Shown: positions 10,332 to 19,340 of the stretch, in pieces
How positions within the stretch are numbered: the stretch's first letter is position 1
How the letters are laid out: each line of letters begins with the position of its first letter
Position numbers and translations under genes: made by a program
Source of the DNA: Vibrio tritonius
GTDB taxonomy: Bacteria > Pseudomonadota > Gammaproteobacteria > Enterobacterales > Vibrionaceae
DNA: 64,000 nucleotides
Assembly (NCBI RefSeq): GCF_001547935.1
Contig: NZ_AP014635.1
Span: 2,914,001-2,978,000, forward strand
Direction: 5' to 3'
The notes under the pieces: model-generated
What the model was told of the DNA's origin: nothing
Databases searched by the model: none
The model's input: the letters and a program-made list of their open reading frames with translations, nothing else

Positions 10332-10357
10332 AAAAGGGAGCTTAGGCTCCCTTTTTC
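10332..10357 (+). terminator. Rho-independent terminator of dksA
   Basis: An inverted repeat (AAAGGGAGC, loop TTAG, GCTCCCTTTTT) ends in a T run directly after the dksA stop. It is a classical intrinsic terminator. Confidence 0.9.
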
Positions 10358-10465
10358 ATTAATGCGCAGGAATAACCTAACTAAGGAAATTCTTTGCGAC
10401 ATAGCTGCAAGGCGACGGCGCTTTGGTTACAATGCCCCGTCGTTTTTTAGATCTAAGCACGCTGT

Positions 10466-11335
10466 ATGAGTTATATCGGACGTTTTGCTCCCTCACCTTC
10501 AGGCCTGTTGCACTTTGGCTCTTTAGTCGCCGCGTTAGGCAGTTATTTTCAAGCCAAAGCAATGCAAGGCAAATGGTTAGTCAGAATTGAAGATTTAGAT
10601 CCGCCTCGAGAAATGCCTGGGGCAGCTAGCGCTATTTTGGCAACGCTTGAACAATACGGCTTGTATTGGGATGGTGAAGTGGCTTATCAAAGTCAGCGTC
10701 ACCATTTATATCAAGGCCAAATCGATGAATGGCTAAAAAGCGGTCAAGCATACTATTGCCAGTGTAGTCGTAAGCAAATTAAAGCATCCGGTGGCTACTA
10801 TCTTGGTACATGCAGAGCGTTAGGTCTTACCAATGCACAGAATTGTTCCGTAAGATTACGCATGGATAACCCCGTAGAATCTTTTGAGGACTTAAAACGC
10901 GGTAAGATAGAGATTCCGCACGCATTGGCACACGAAGATTTTATTATTAAGCGGCGCGATGGTTTATTTGCCTACAATCTTGCCGTCGTGATTGATGACA
11001 TCGACCAAGGAATTACAGAGATTGTTCGAGGGGCGGATTTAATTGAGCCAACTGGCCGACAAATCAGTTTATACAAAACCCTTAATCAAACTCCGGTTCG
11101 TTATCTACATTTGCCGTTAGCTGTCGATAGTTCGGGAAATAAATTCTCTAAACAAAATCATGCGACAGCAATCGATAATCACAATCCCAAACCCGCTATA
11201 ATGAAAGCAATGATATTTTTAGGCTTTGATTTACCTAAAGATTTTTCAGATTGCACCATTGAACAGATGGTTGCGTGGGGATGTAAACACTGGTGCCTTA
11301 GCCAACTACCAGACGAGATCAACATCATACCATGA
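10466..11335 (+). CDS. gluQ: Glutamyl-Q tRNA(Asp) synthetase
   Basis: This truncated GluRS paralogue attaches glutamate to queuosine in the anticodon of tRNA(Asp), not to the CCA end. It has the class I catalytic core only: GRFAPSPSGLLHFGSL with the HIGH-like HFGS, a zinc-binding stretch (CQCSRKQ and later C) and a KMSKS-like GNKFSKQN. It lacks the anticodon-binding domain, so its 289 residues are the expected length. It follows dksA after a terminator, the usual dksA-gluQ arrangement. A weak spot is the absence of a strong ribosome binding site before ATG 10466. Confidence 0.94.
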   Translation: MSYIGRFAPSPSGLLHFGSLVAALGSYFQAKAMQGKWLVRIEDLDPPREMPGAASAILATLEQYGLYWDGEVAYQSQRHHLYQGQIDEWLKSGQAYYCQCSRKQIKASGGYYLGTCRALGLTNAQNCSVRLRMDNPVESFEDLKRGKIEIPHALAHEDFIIKRRDGLFAYNLAVVIDDIDQGITEIVRGADLIEPTGRQISLYKTLNQTPVRYLHLPLAVDSSGNKFSKQNHATAIDNHNPKPAIMKAMIFLGFDLPKDFSDCTIEQMVAWGCKHWCLSQLPDEINIIP

Positions 11336-11446
11336 TTCTCAAATGGCATCGTCTAGGCTATTATTAGCCCCAAATTCCGCCCAGTTTAGGTAAGTTGTAC
11401 CCCAACATCACCCGAAACAGGCAAGACCAAGCATTGTCAGAAGCAC

Positions 11447-12808
11447 ATGAATAACAACGATTTACAACCACGCGAACATCGCGTGTACCCAAGCTTAGCT
11501 TTAAACATTATCGAACGCCAAGAGCACTCTGTCTCGCGCCAGATGATCAGTGAGAATGCGCTAAAAGTGTTGTATCGCTTACACGGTGCTGGATTCGAGG
11601 CGTATCTTGTCGGCGGCGGCGTTCGCGACTTATTGTTAGGTGGCACACCAAAAGATTTTGATATCGCCACTAACGCTACACCAGAACAGATCCGCCAGTT
11701 ATTTAGAAACTGTCGTCTTATCGGACGTCGTTTTCGTCTTGCCCATATTATGTTTGGCCGAGACATCGTCGAAGTTGCTACATTTCGTGGTCACCATCAA
11801 GAACAGAATGCGCAAGTTTCAGTACAGTCTGAACAAGGTATGCTATTACGTGACAACGTGTATGGCACTAAAGATGAAGATGCTGAACGCCGTGATTTCA
11901 CCATCAATGCAATGTATTACAACATCGCCGATTACAGCATCCATGATTACGCAGGTGGTGTTGAAGACCTCGAAGACCGCTTAGTTCGTCTTATTGGCGA
12001 CCCAGAGACTCGTTACCGTGAAGATCCGGTACGTATGCTGCGCGCTATCCGCTTTGCGGTAAAACTGGATTTTGACATTGAAGAAGATACCGCGGAACCG
12101 ATTGAGCGTTTAGCGCCACTACTGGGTGAGATTCCATCTGCACGCCTGTATGAAGAGTCGCTAAAAATGCTGCAGTCAGGTCACGGTTTAGAAACGTATC
12201 ACCTAATGCGTGAATACAATCTATTCCAACAGCTATTCCCAGTGATTGCCGATCACTTTACTGCTGATTATTCTTCTCAAACTGAGCACATGTTGGATCT
12301 TGCATTAGATTCCACCGATTTACGTGTAGAAGAGAACAAACGCATTAATCCAGCGTTTATGTTTGCCGCTATATTATGGTACCCAATGGTCGCTCAGGCT
12401 CAGCGTCTTACCGAAGAATTGGGTATCCAGTACTACGACGCCGTGATGGAAGCGAGTAACCAGATCTTAGATCGTGTGGTCAAACGCATCGCTATTCCAC
12501 GTCGTCATACTGCAACTATCCGAGAAATCTGGCAGTTGCAATTGCGCATGCCGCGCCGTAACGGTAAAAGAGCTATTCGTTTAATGGAATTGAATAAATT
12601 CCGTGCTGGCTTTGACTTCCTGCAAATGCGAGGTGATGTTGAAGGCGGCGAAACTAAAGAATTGGCCCAATGGTGGGATACATTCCAATCAGCGGGACGC
12701 AATATGCGCCAAGCGATGGTGAATGACCTTCATCAAGCATCCCCTTCAAAATCAAAGGGAAAACCGCGTAGAAATGTCCGTAAGAAAAAGAGCAAAACCG
12801 AGTCATGA
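11447..12808 (+). CDS. pcnB: Poly(A) polymerase I
   Basis: PcnB adds 3' poly(A) tails that mark RNAs for decay and controls copy number of ColE1-like plasmids. The nucleotidyltransferase core shows LVGGGVRDLLLGGTPKDFDIATNATPEQIR with the paired aspartates, then RRDFTINAMYY. An RNA-binding middle and a very basic C-terminal tail follow (KSKGKPRRNVRKKKSKTES). At 453 residues it is normal for the family. The ATG 11447 start has only a weak ribosome binding site and the frame stays open upstream, so an earlier non-ATG start, as proposed for other pcnB genes, cannot be excluded. It overlaps folK by four bases (ATGA). Confidence 0.95.
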   Translation: MNNNDLQPREHRVYPSLALNIIERQEHSVSRQMISENALKVLYRLHGAGFEAYLVGGGVRDLLLGGTPKDFDIATNATPEQIRQLFRNCRLIGRRFRLAHIMFGRDIVEVATFRGHHQEQNAQVSVQSEQGMLLRDNVYGTKDEDAERRDFTINAMYYNIADYSIHDYAGGVEDLEDRLVRLIGDPETRYREDPVRMLRAIRFAVKLDFDIEEDTAEPIERLAPLLGEIPSARLYEESLKMLQSGHGLETYHLMREYNLFQQLFPVIADHFTADYSSQTEHMLDLALDSTDLRVEENKRINPAFMFAAILWYPMVAQAQRLTEELGIQYYDAVMEASNQILDRVVKRIAIPRRHTATIREIWQLQLRMPRRNGKRAIRLMELNKFRAGFDFLQMRGDVEGGETKELAQWWDTFQSAGRNMRQAMVNDLHQASPSKSKGKPRRNVRKKKSKTES

Positions 12809-13299
12809 TCACAGCATATATTGCAGTAGGCAGTAATCTAGGCGATCCGATGTCTCAGGCAAAGCTCGCGATTGAAGCACTAAAATCCGTGCCACAATCT
12901 CGCGTGACAGCAGTCTCATCGTTGTACAGTAGTACCCCGATGGGACCGCAAAACCAACCCGATTACGTCAATGCCGTCATCGAGCTGGAAACACAATTAT
13001 CCCCCTTAGAATTACTCGATTGCACACAAGCAATCGAACAAAATCAAGGCCGAGTGCGCAAAGCAGAACGCTGGGGACCGAGAACATTGGACCTAGACAT
13101 TGTTTTGTATGGCGACCACGTTATTGACTGTGAACGTTTGACGGTTCCTCACTACGGAATGAAAGTGAGAGAGTTCGTCTTATATCCGTTGGCAGAAATT
13201 GCACCAAACCTGCAACTCCCTGACGGGACTATGCTCTCCGAGTTACTGACCGAAGTACCTCTTAACGGGCTTAGCATTTGGCAAAATGCCAACTCCTAG
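12805..13299 (+). CDS. folK: 6-hydroxymethyl-7,8-dihydropterin pyrophosphokinase
   Basis: FolK transfers pyrophosphate from ATP to hydroxymethyl-dihydropterin in folate synthesis. The signature RWGPRTLDLDIVLYGD (about residues 89-104), with two metal-binding aspartates, and the N-terminal AYIAVGSNLGDP are both present. Length 164 is typical. The ATGA overlap with pcnB implies translational coupling. panB starts 12 bases downstream, so pcnB-folK-panB-panC probably form one operon. Confidence 0.96.
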   Translation: MITAYIAVGSNLGDPMSQAKLAIEALKSVPQSRVTAVSSLYSSTPMGPQNQPDYVNAVIELETQLSPLELLDCTQAIEQNQGRVRKAERWGPRTLDLDIVLYGDHVIDCERLTVPHYGMKVREFVLYPLAEIAPNLQLPDGTMLSELLTEVPLNGLSIWQNANS

Positions 13300-13311
13300 T
13301 AAGGAACAATA

Positions 13312-14106
13312 ATGAAAAAAATAACAATCAACGACCTGATGAAATGGAAAAAAGAAGGTCGTAAATTTGCGAGCGTAACCGCATACGATGCGAGCTTTGC
13401 TCAGCTATTTGAAAGCCAAGAAATGCCGGTTCTTTTGGTCGGCGATTCTTTAGGTATGGTACTACAAGGGGAAAACGATACCCTTCCGGTCACCGTAGAG
13501 GACATTGCCTACCACACTCGTAGTGTGCGTAAAGGCAGCCCAAATGCATTACTGATGGCAGACATGCCATTTATGAGTTACACCACCCCTGAACAAGCAT
13601 GCCACAACGCGGCAACGCTGATGCGTGCAGGGGCTAACATGGTCAAAATTGAAGGTGGTCGCTGGCTGACAGACACCGTTAAAATGCTGACCGAACGTTC
13701 TGTACCGGTTTGTGCTCACCTTGGACTCACCCCTCAATCTGTGAATATTTTTGGCGGGTATAAAGTTCAAGGTCGGGACCAAGAGAAAGCCGACGAAATG
13801 GTCGCAGCCGCGATTGCTCTGCAAAACGCTGGCGCTCAAATTGTGGTTTTAGAATGTGTTCCAGAGTCTCTAGCGGCAAAAATCACAGCAGCACTAGATA
13901 TTCCAGTTATCGGTATTGGAGCTGGAAATCAAACCGATGGACAGATTTTAGTGATGCACGATATGTTCGGTATTTCGGCGAATTACATGCCAAAATTCTC
14001 TAAAAACTTTCTGGAAGAAACTGGGGATATGCGTCAAGCCGTAGCAAAATACATCGAAGATGTCGCTAGCGGTTCGTTCCCAGATGAAGCGCATACCATT
14101 GCTTAA
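13312..14106 (+). CDS. panB: 3-methyl-2-oxobutanoate hydroxymethyltransferase
   Basis: PanB makes ketopantoate from alpha-ketoisovalerate and 5,10-methylene-THF, the first committed step to pantothenate. Conserved family segments are [26 protein letters not shown] (metal-binding Asp), [16 protein letters not shown] and [13 protein letters not shown]. Length 264 is standard. AGGAA precedes the ATG. panC follows ten bases after the stop. The folate cofactor it uses connects it functionally to folK upstream. Confidence 0.97.
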   Translation: MKKITINDLMKWKKEGRKFASVTAYDASFAQLFESQEMPVLLVGDSLGMVLQGENDTLPVTVEDIAYHTRSVRKGSPNALLMADMPFMSYTTPEQACHNAATLMRAGANMVKIEGGRWLTDTVKMLTERSVPVCAHLGLTPQSVNIFGGYKVQGRDQEKADEMVAAAIALQNAGAQIVVLECVPESLAAKITAALDIPVIGIGAGNQTDGQILVMHDMFGISANYMPKFSKNFLEETGDMRQAVAKYIEDVASGSFPDEAHTIA

Positions 14107-14116
14107 GGAGTAATTC

Positions 14117-14995
14117 ATGCAAACTTTTGCTGATGTAGTCTCTCTGCGTGAACAAGTAAAACAGTTCAAACGAGATGGACGCAAAATAGCGTTTGTACCA
14201 ACCATGGGTAACCTGCACGAAGGACACCTCACCTTGGTACGTAAAGCTCGCGAAGAAGGTGACATTGTCGTCGTAAGCATTTTTGTCAATCCAATGCAGT
14301 TTGACCGAGCTGACGATCTCAATAATTACCCACGCACGTTAGATGAAGATCTCAACAAATTGAATGCTGAAGGTGTTGACCTTGTCTTTACCCCAACTCC
14401 TGAAATTATCTATCCTAACGGCCTAGATAAACAGACCTTCGTCGAAGTGCCAGGTCTCTCTTATATGCTTGAAGGCGCTTCTCGACCTGGTCATTTTCGT
14501 GGCGTAGCAACTGTTGTAACCAAGCTATTTAATATCGTTCAGCCCGATGTTGCATGTTTTGGAGAAAAGGATTACCAGCAACTCGCGATTATTCGTCAAA
14601 TGGCTGAAGATCTTTGCTTAGATATCAATATTGTCGGTGTTCCAACAGTGCGTGAGCTTGATGGTTTAGCCATGAGTTCCCGTAATAGCCTACTGTCGGT
14701 GGATGAACGCCAACTTGCCCCAGTGCTTGCTCGAACGATGCGCTGGATCAGTAGTGCGATTCGCGGTGGTCGCGATGATTACGCATCGATTGTCGAAGAT
14801 GCCAATGATCAATTAAGAGCCGCTGATCTCGAACCAGATCAAATCTACATTCGCGATGCTCAGACACTGCAAACCATCAGCGCTGATACTAAACAAGCGG
14901 TGATCTTGATGTCTGCATTTTTAGGTAAAGTCCGTTTGATAGATAACCAAGTATTGGACTTAACAGAGCCTAAAGAAAGCCAAGAAGAAGAGTAA
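14117..14995 (+). CDS. panC: Pantothenate synthetase (pantoate-beta-alanine ligase)
   Basis: PanC joins pantoate and beta-alanine using ATP through a pantoyl-adenylate. HIGH-type motif [11 protein letters not shown], the ATP-binding [15 protein letters not shown] and the KMSKS-like [10 protein letters not shown] are all visible. At 292 residues it is slightly longer than the E. coli enzyme (283), with an acidic tail (EPKESQEEE). AAGGAG lies close before the ATG. It is the last gene of the pcnB-folK-panBC run, which ends at a hairpin. No panD lies nearby. Confidence 0.97.
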   Translation: MQTFADVVSLREQVKQFKRDGRKIAFVPTMGNLHEGHLTLVRKAREEGDIVVVSIFVNPMQFDRADDLNNYPRTLDEDLNKLNAEGVDLVFTPTPEIIYPNGLDKQTFVEVPGLSYMLEGASRPGHFRGVATVVTKLFNIVQPDVACFGEKDYQQLAIIRQMAEDLCLDINIVGVPTVRELDGLAMSSRNSLLSVDERQLAPVLARTMRWISSAIRGGRDDYASIVEDANDQLRAADLEPDQIYIRDAQTLQTISADTKQAVILMSAFLGKVRLIDNQVLDLTEPKESQEEE

Positions 14996-15007
14996 TTCTT
15001 CTAGATC

Positions 15008-15041
15008 AAAAAGCCCACATTGTTCTCAATGTGGGCTTTTT
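15008..15041. terminator. Bidirectional terminator between panC and yadH
   Basis: A long perfect stem (AAAAAGCCCACATTG and its complement, loop TTCT) has A and T tracts on both sides. It can stop panC on the plus strand and yadH on the minus strand. Confidence 0.9.
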
Positions 15042-15064
15042 AGTTTTAACCAACGATGCCAAAA

Positions 15065-15835
15065 TTAGCTACGCAGCCCCTTCCCTTTAGTCACTAAATA
15101 GTGAGCAATTGCATACAAGCCAATCACAAAAATCGAGAGAACAGTAAACGACATGCCAATCCCCACATCAGATACCCCTAAGAAGCCGTAACGGAATGCG
15201 TTGACCATGTACACTATCGGGTTAATTTTCGATACCCCTTGCCAAAACGCAGGCAATAGACTGATGGAATAAAACACCCCCCCCAGATAGGTTAATGGCG
15301 TTAATACAAAAGTGGGGACTATCGAAATATCATCAAAGCTCTTCGCAAATACAGCATTGATCAAACCGCCAAGAGCAAAGACAATTGAAGTCATAAAGAC
15401 AGTAGCAACCACAATGCCCCAATGCTGAACCTGCAGGTCCACGAAAAACAGTGATACCGCTGTCACCATTGCGCCCACTAATAGACCACGAGCCACACCA
15501 CCCATTGCATAGCCAGCGATGATGACGTAGTTAGGCACAGGTGCCACTAACAACTCTTCTATGTTCTTCTGAAACTTGGCACTAAAAAAAGATGACGCGA
15601 CATTAGAGTATGAGTTAGTAATTACCGACATCATGATCAAACCAGGAACGATATATTCCATATAGGTAAAACCGTTCATTTCACCAATACGCGAACCAAT
15701 CAAATTACCAAATATGATGAAATACAAAGTCATGGTAATCGCAGGTGGAACGAGAGTTTGCACCCAGATACGTGTAAAACGCTTAATTTCTTTGTGCAAT
15801 AAACTACAAAATGCAGTCCAATAAATTTGATACAT
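15065..15835 (-). CDS. yadH: ABC-2 type transporter permease (YadH)
   Basis: This is the membrane half of an ABC exporter of the ABC-2 family with six predicted membrane segments. The substrate of YadGH is not established. I chose ATG 15835, giving 256 residues, because MYQIYWTAFCSLLHKEI aligns with the start of E. coli YadH, also 256 residues, and GAGG sits eight bases upstream. The alternative GTG at 15847 overlaps the yadG stop by four bases and adds RHS residues not seen in homologues. The gene is co-transcribed with yadG. Confidence 0.9.
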   Translation of the reverse strand: MYQIYWTAFCSLLHKEIKRFTRIWVQTLVPPAITMTLYFIIFGNLIGSRIGEMNGFTYMEYIVPGLIMMSVITNSYSNVASSFFSAKFQKNIEELLVAPVPNYVIIAGYAMGGVARGLLVGAMVTAVSLFFVDLQVQHWGIVVATVFMTSIVFALGGLINAVFAKSFDDISIVPTFVLTPLTYLGGVFYSISLLPAFWQGVSKINPIVYMVNAFRYGFLGVSDVGIGMSFTVLSIFVIGLYAIAHYLVTKGKGLRS

Positions 15836-15843
15836 CGAATGCC

Positions 15844-16758
15844 TCACTTGTCGCGATGAATGATGCTAACAAACAACTCTTCCAAGCGGTTTGCTTTATT
15901 GCGCATAGAAAGCACAGTCACACCTTGTTCAGTTAACTGGCTAAAAACATGATTTAAGCCTTGGCTCTTCTCCAGCTCAATTTCAAGCGACCCCTCAACG
16001 ATCTGTTGAGAAAGAACCCCTTCTAAAGCAGGAATTTGGCTCACATCATCCACATCAAGAATAAATGTCTCAACGGCCAATTTGCCTAACAAGCCTTTCA
16101 TCGTGGTGTTTTCAATTAACTCACCATGGTTAATGATGCCAATATTCCGACACAGCATTTCTGCTTCTTCTAAATAGTGAGTTGTGAGGATAATTGTAAT
16201 GCCATTTTCTCGGTTGATACGTTCCAAAAATTCCCACATAGAACGGCGCAATTCGATATCAACCCCTGCCGTTGGCTCATCAAGAATCAACAAGTGAGGC
16301 TCATGCATCAAGGCTCGAGCAATCATCAAACGGCGCTTCATGCCACCAGACAGGTTACGAGCTCGTTCTTTGCGCTTTTCCCATAAATCTAGCTGGCTTA
16401 AGTATTTCTCAGCTCGCTCTTTTGCTACTGCAGGTTTTACTCCGTAATAACCTGCTTGCTGCATCACTATCTGCTCTACAGTTTCAAACGGGTTAAAGTT
16501 AAACTCCTGCGGGACCAATCCTAAATTCTGTTTTGCTAGCTCAAGGTCCTTATCAATATCATAACCAAACACTTTAACTGTGCCTGAGGTTTTATTTACT
16601 AACGAAGAGATAACACCTATCGTGGTTGATTTACCAGCTCCATTGGGCCCCAGTAGCGCGTAAAAGTCGCCTTTTTCTACTGAGAGGCTAATACCCTTCA
16701 GCGCTTCAAAACCACCAGCATAGGTTTTGCGCAGCTGATTTAATTCTAATGCGTACAT
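15844..16758 (-). CDS. yadG: ABC transporter ATP-binding protein (YadG)
   Basis: This is the nucleotide-binding subunit paired with YadH. Walker A is GPNGAGKST, the signature is LSGGMKRRL and Walker B is LLILDEPTAGVD. The H-loop is in TTHYLEEAE. The 304 residues include a C-terminal extension after about residue 220, typical of ABC-2 (DrrA/CcmA-like) ATPases. It is the first gene of the yadGH pair and is divergent from can across 260 bases. Function as an exporter is inferred from family; the cargo is unknown. Confidence 0.93.
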   Translation of the reverse strand: MYALELNQLRKTYAGGFEALKGISLSVEKGDFYALLGPNGAGKSTTIGVISSLVNKTSGTVKVFGYDIDKDLELAKQNLGLVPQEFNFNPFETVEQIVMQQAGYYGVKPAVAKERAEKYLSQLDLWEKRKERARNLSGGMKRRLMIARALMHEPHLLILDEPTAGVDIELRRSMWEFLERINRENGITIILTTHYLEEAEMLCRNIGIINHGELIENTTMKGLLGKLAVETFILDVDDVSQIPALEGVLSQQIVEGSLEIELEKSQGLNHVFSQLTEQGVTVLSMRNKANRLEELFVSIIHRDK

Positions 16759-17018
16759 ACATTTCCTATTTTTATTGAACAGAACAGATGTGCTGTCCTA
16801 ACAATCAATTTTCAACCCCTACCCTAGAGAACACGGCCCTTTTATGTAAAGCCTCACCTTGAACTAAGCTTAAGCTTATCGAAAAATTAATCCATCTCAA
16901 TAAATCATCACTATTCTCTGCAGAACCAACAGCTCTGAGCAGTATCCTCTAGCTTAATTTGTTAGAGAATGATAAGACATCATTGTGTATAGTGGCATCG
17001 TTGATAAAGGGAACTAAA

Positions 17019-17687
17019 ATGCCAGAATTAAAACAATTATTTGAAAATAACTCCAAATGGTCTGCATCAATAAAAGCAGAACGCCCGGAGTATTTTACGA
17101 AAATGGCCAAAGGACAGAGTCCTGAATTTCTTTGGATTGGTTGCTCAGATAGTCGAGTACCCGCTGAACGGCTAACTGGTTTATATTCTGGCGAACTGTT
17201 CGTCCACCGAAACGTTGCTAACCAAGTTATTCATACCGACCTTAACTGCCTATCGGTTGTGCAGTATGCGGTTGACGTTTTAAAAGTAAAGCACATCATT
17301 ATTTGCGGTCACTATGGTTGTGGTGGCGTTACAGCTGCAATAGATAACCCTAAATTGGGGTTAATTAACAACTGGTTACTGCATATTCGCGATCTGTATT
17401 TTAAACATCGCACATACTTAGACAATATGTCTGGTATGGATAGATCAGATAAGTTAGCTGAAATTAATGTTGCAGAGCAAGTCTACAACTTAGGTAACTC
17501 CACCATTTTACAAAATGCTTGGGAACGAGGCCAAGATGTTGAACTCCATGGCGTCGTTTATGGTATTGAAGATGGCCACTTAGAGTACTTAGGGGTGCGT
17601 TGTACTTCTCCGGAAAAAGTAGAGAGCAGTTACCACAAATCGATGGAAGCCATTCTCAACGAAGAATACAAACTTTTGTGTCGATAG
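17019..17687 (+). CDS. can: Beta-class carbonic anhydrase
   Basis: Can hydrates CO2 to bicarbonate for carboxylation reactions. Zinc ligands Cys42, His98 and Cys101 (in GCSDSRVP and HYGCGG) and Asp44 fall at exactly the positions known for the E. coli enzyme. I take ATG 17019 as start: AAAGGGA lies seven bases upstream and the product [11 protein letters not shown] is the family start at 222 residues. The longer frame from 16959 adds 20 residues without a ribosome binding site. It converges on hpt across a shared terminator. Confidence 0.96.
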   Translation: MPELKQLFENNSKWSASIKAERPEYFTKMAKGQSPEFLWIGCSDSRVPAERLTGLYSGELFVHRNVANQVIHTDLNCLSVVQYAVDVLKVKHIIICGHYGCGGVTAAIDNPKLGLINNWLLHIRDLYFKHRTYLDNMSGMDRSDKLAEINVAEQVYNLGNSTILQNAWERGQDVELHGVVYGIEDGHLEYLGVRCTSPEKVESSYHKSMEAILNEEYKLLCR

Positions 17688-17708
17688 ATTAACAAATCTA
17701 AATCAAAG

Positions 17709-17734
17709 AAAAAGGAGCTAATAGCTCCTTTTTT
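17709..17734. terminator. Bidirectional terminator between can and hpt
   Basis: The stem AAAAAGGAGCT / AGCTCCTTTTTT has a three-base loop and lies midway between the convergent can and hpt genes. Confidence 0.9.
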
Positions 17735-17753
17735 GCATTCGATGTCATTGCTC

Positions 17754-18284
17754 TTATTCCAAAGGAACCACTTTACCAATGAAGGGTAAATGACGGTATT
17801 TTTGTGCGTAATCGATACCCACACCAACAACAAATTCATCTGGGATTGGGAAACCGATCCACTGTACTTCTACCGGTACTTCACGACGTGAAGGTTTATC
17901 TAATAATGTACAAATAGCAATTGAGTTAGGTTCGCGCAGAGCTAGGATCTCTTTGACTCGACTCAATGTATTGCCGGTATCAATGATGTCTTCAACTAAT
18001 AAAACATCTTTGCCTTTAATGTCATCATCAAGGTCTTTAAGGATACGAACATCACGCGAGCTTTCCATGCTATCGCCATAGCTAGAAGCCGTCATGAAAT
18101 CGACTTGGTGGGTTACATCGATCGCACGAGCAAGGTCTGCCATAAAGACAAAAGATCCGCGTAGTAAGCCAACCAGGACTAAATTTTCACTCTCTTTATA
18201 ATGCAGAGAGATTTGCTTTCCTAGCTCACGAACTCGTTCTTGAACATCCTGTTCAGAGATCATCACTTCAACTTTATGTTTCAT
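17754..18284 (-). CDS. hpt: Hypoxanthine phosphoribosyltransferase
   Basis: Hpt salvages hypoxanthine (and guanine less well) with PRPP. The PRPP-binding loop is [14 protein letters not shown]. The flexible-loop SYGDSMESS and the base-binding region [18 protein letters not shown] are present. Length 176 matches the bacterial family. Single gene, divergent from hapR, with 329 bases between the two starts. Confidence 0.96.
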   Translation of the reverse strand: MKHKVEVMISEQDVQERVRELGKQISLHYKESENLVLVGLLRGSFVFMADLARAIDVTHQVDFMTASSYGDSMESSRDVRILKDLDDDIKGKDVLLVEDIIDTGNTLSRVKEILALREPNSIAICTLLDKPSRREVPVEVQWIGFPIPDEFVVGVGIDYAQKYRHLPFIGKVVPLE

Positions 18285-18492
18285 ACTGCTCTCATTCTAT
18301 CTGAGCGCCCATAATTGACACAATGATTATGGACAGGCGCTTAAAATAACTCCAAAATAGTAGCCGCGTATAGTATCATTCCTTCCGCTGTGAGGAAAAC
18401 GTTTCCGTCAGCGTAATAATGAGTACTAACTCAACCAAAGCATATAACAAACATAAATTTTAATGCAAAAAAGCATAAGCAGGGTGAAATCA

Positions 18493-18521
18493 TTGACCTC
18501 TGATATATGCATCAGTACACT
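18493..18521 (+). promoter_or_regulatory. Probable hapR promoter with a HapR/LuxR-type operator in its spacer
   Basis: TTGACC and TACACT are separated by 17 bases. The spacer contains CTGAT-N6-ATCAG (18500-18515), the same half-site spacing as the LuxR/HapR consensus dyad TTGAT-N6-ATCAA. A dimer bound there would block RNA polymerase, fitting the autorepression known for LuxR/HapR. The outer bases of the consensus are not well kept, so the assignment is an inference. Confidence 0.5.
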
Positions 18522-18569
18522 CAGTGTGCAGAGTTACAAATAATAAAATAATTACTAGTAGACATTCGT

Positions 18570-18598
18570 TTCACAACTTAACAACGTAAGTAATCAAG
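18570..18598 (+). promoter_or_regulatory. Candidate Qrr sRNA pairing site in the hapR leader
   Basis: The leader reads TTCAC, then TAACAACGT-A-AGT (18579-18591). The conserved core of Vibrio Qrr sRNAs is the reverse complement of TTCACTAACAACGTCAGT. Nine consecutive bases plus three more can pair. The block lies just upstream of the ribosome binding site AAGGA (18601-18605). Qrr sRNAs with Hfq repress hapR/luxR translation at low cell density at this same location in known vibrios. Confidence 0.65.
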
Positions 18599-18613
18599 GC
18601 AAGGATTAACAAT

Positions 18614-19231
18614 ATGGATGCTTCAATAGAAAAACGCCCAAGAACCCGTTTATCACCTCAAAAACGTAAACATCAGCTAATGGAAATAGCGTTAGAAGTG
18701 TTTGCAAAACGTGGTATTGGTCGTGGTGGTCACGCAGATATTGCCGATATAGCGCAAGTATCAGTGGCAACAGTATTTAACTACTTCCCAACTCGCGAAG
18801 ATCTCGTCGATGACGTATTGACCTTCGTAGTTCGTCAATTCTCTAACTTCCTAACTGACAACATCGACCTAGATCTACCTGCTCGCCAAAATTTGTCGAC
18901 CATCTCAGATGGTATCGTCAACTTAGCGATTGATGATTGTCACTGGCTAAAAGTATGGTTTGAATGGAGCGCTTCAACTCGTGATGAAGTATGGCCTCTA
19001 TTTGTATCGACTAATCGTACTAACCAGATGTTACTCAAAAACATGTTTGCAAAAGCGATCGAACGCGGTGAACTTAGCAGCGATTACGACGCAGAAGACA
19101 TGGCAACCTTGTTCCACGGTATTTGTTACTCCCTTTTCGTACAAGCTAACCGTGTCCGCAACGAAAGCAGTGTTCACAAACTCGTGAATCACTACCTCGA
19201 CATGCTATGTATCTATAACGAAGTGGCGTAA
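18614..19231 (+). CDS. hapR: Quorum-sensing master regulator, HapR/LuxR/OpaR/SmcR family (TetR fold)
   Basis: This is the high-cell-density transcription factor of Vibrio quorum sensing, acting downstream of LuxO and the Qrr sRNAs. Residues 1-80 contain the TetR-type helix-turn-helix (GGHADIADIAQVSVATVFNYFPTREDLVDDV) and are nearly identical to HapR as I know it. The ligand-pocket and dimer half (WLKVWFEWSASTRDEVWPLFVSTNRTNQ) is also conserved, while residues 88-105 and the last 50 residues differ more. At 205 residues it is full length with no sign of the inactivating mutations found in some V. cholerae strains. It is followed by lpd in convergent orientation. The species-specific name (hapR, luxR, opaR, smcR) depends on the host. 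Confidence 0.95.
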   Translation: MDASIEKRPRTRLSPQKRKHQLMEIALEVFAKRGIGRGGHADIADIAQVSVATVFNYFPTREDLVDDVLTFVVRQFSNFLTDNIDLDLPARQNLSTISDGIVNLAIDDCHWLKVWFEWSASTRDEVWPLFVSTNRTNQMLLKNMFAKAIERGELSSDYDAEDMATLFHGICYSLFVQANRVRNESSVHKLVNHYLDMLCIYNEVA

Positions 19232-19293
19232 GACACATTTCGCAATCAGGTGATGTAACCTAACTCTGCAATACTTCACCTGATTTGAGATAT

Positions 19294-19323
19294 AAAAAAC
19301 CGCTGATAATCAGCGGTTTTTTT
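19294..19323. terminator. Bidirectional terminator between hapR and lpd
   Basis: The stem AAAAAACCGCTGA / TCAGCGGTTTTTTT has a three-base loop and flanking A and T tracts between two convergent genes. Confidence 0.92.
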
Positions 19324-19340
19324 GTCTTTAAACTAAAGAC

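Larger units (their letters stand above)
18285..18613. other. Intergenic control region between hpt and hapR
   Basis: This 329-base gap holds the hpt promoter on its left, and on its right a likely hapR promoter (TTGACC at 18493-18498, 17-base spacer, TACACT at 18516-18521) followed by a leader of about 85 bases. I see no open frame of note and no tRNA. The HapR-type dyad and Qrr pairing site inside it are listed separately. Confidence 0.6.

Noticed and set aside
11447..12808. A second CCA-adding enzyme
   Set aside because: The basic C-terminal tail, the FRNCRLIGRRFRLAHIMFG segment and the folK neighbour mark it as poly(A) polymerase; the true cca starts at 63764.
16959..17018. A 20-residue leader on carbonic anhydrase
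   Set aside because: The zinc ligands match E. coli numbering exactly only from ATG 17019, which has its own ribosome binding site.
18285..18613. A possible small RNA or tRNA gene in the hpt-hapR gap
   Set aside because: I found no cloverleaf, and no terminator hairpin that would end an independent RNA. The gap is accounted for by two promoters and a leader.
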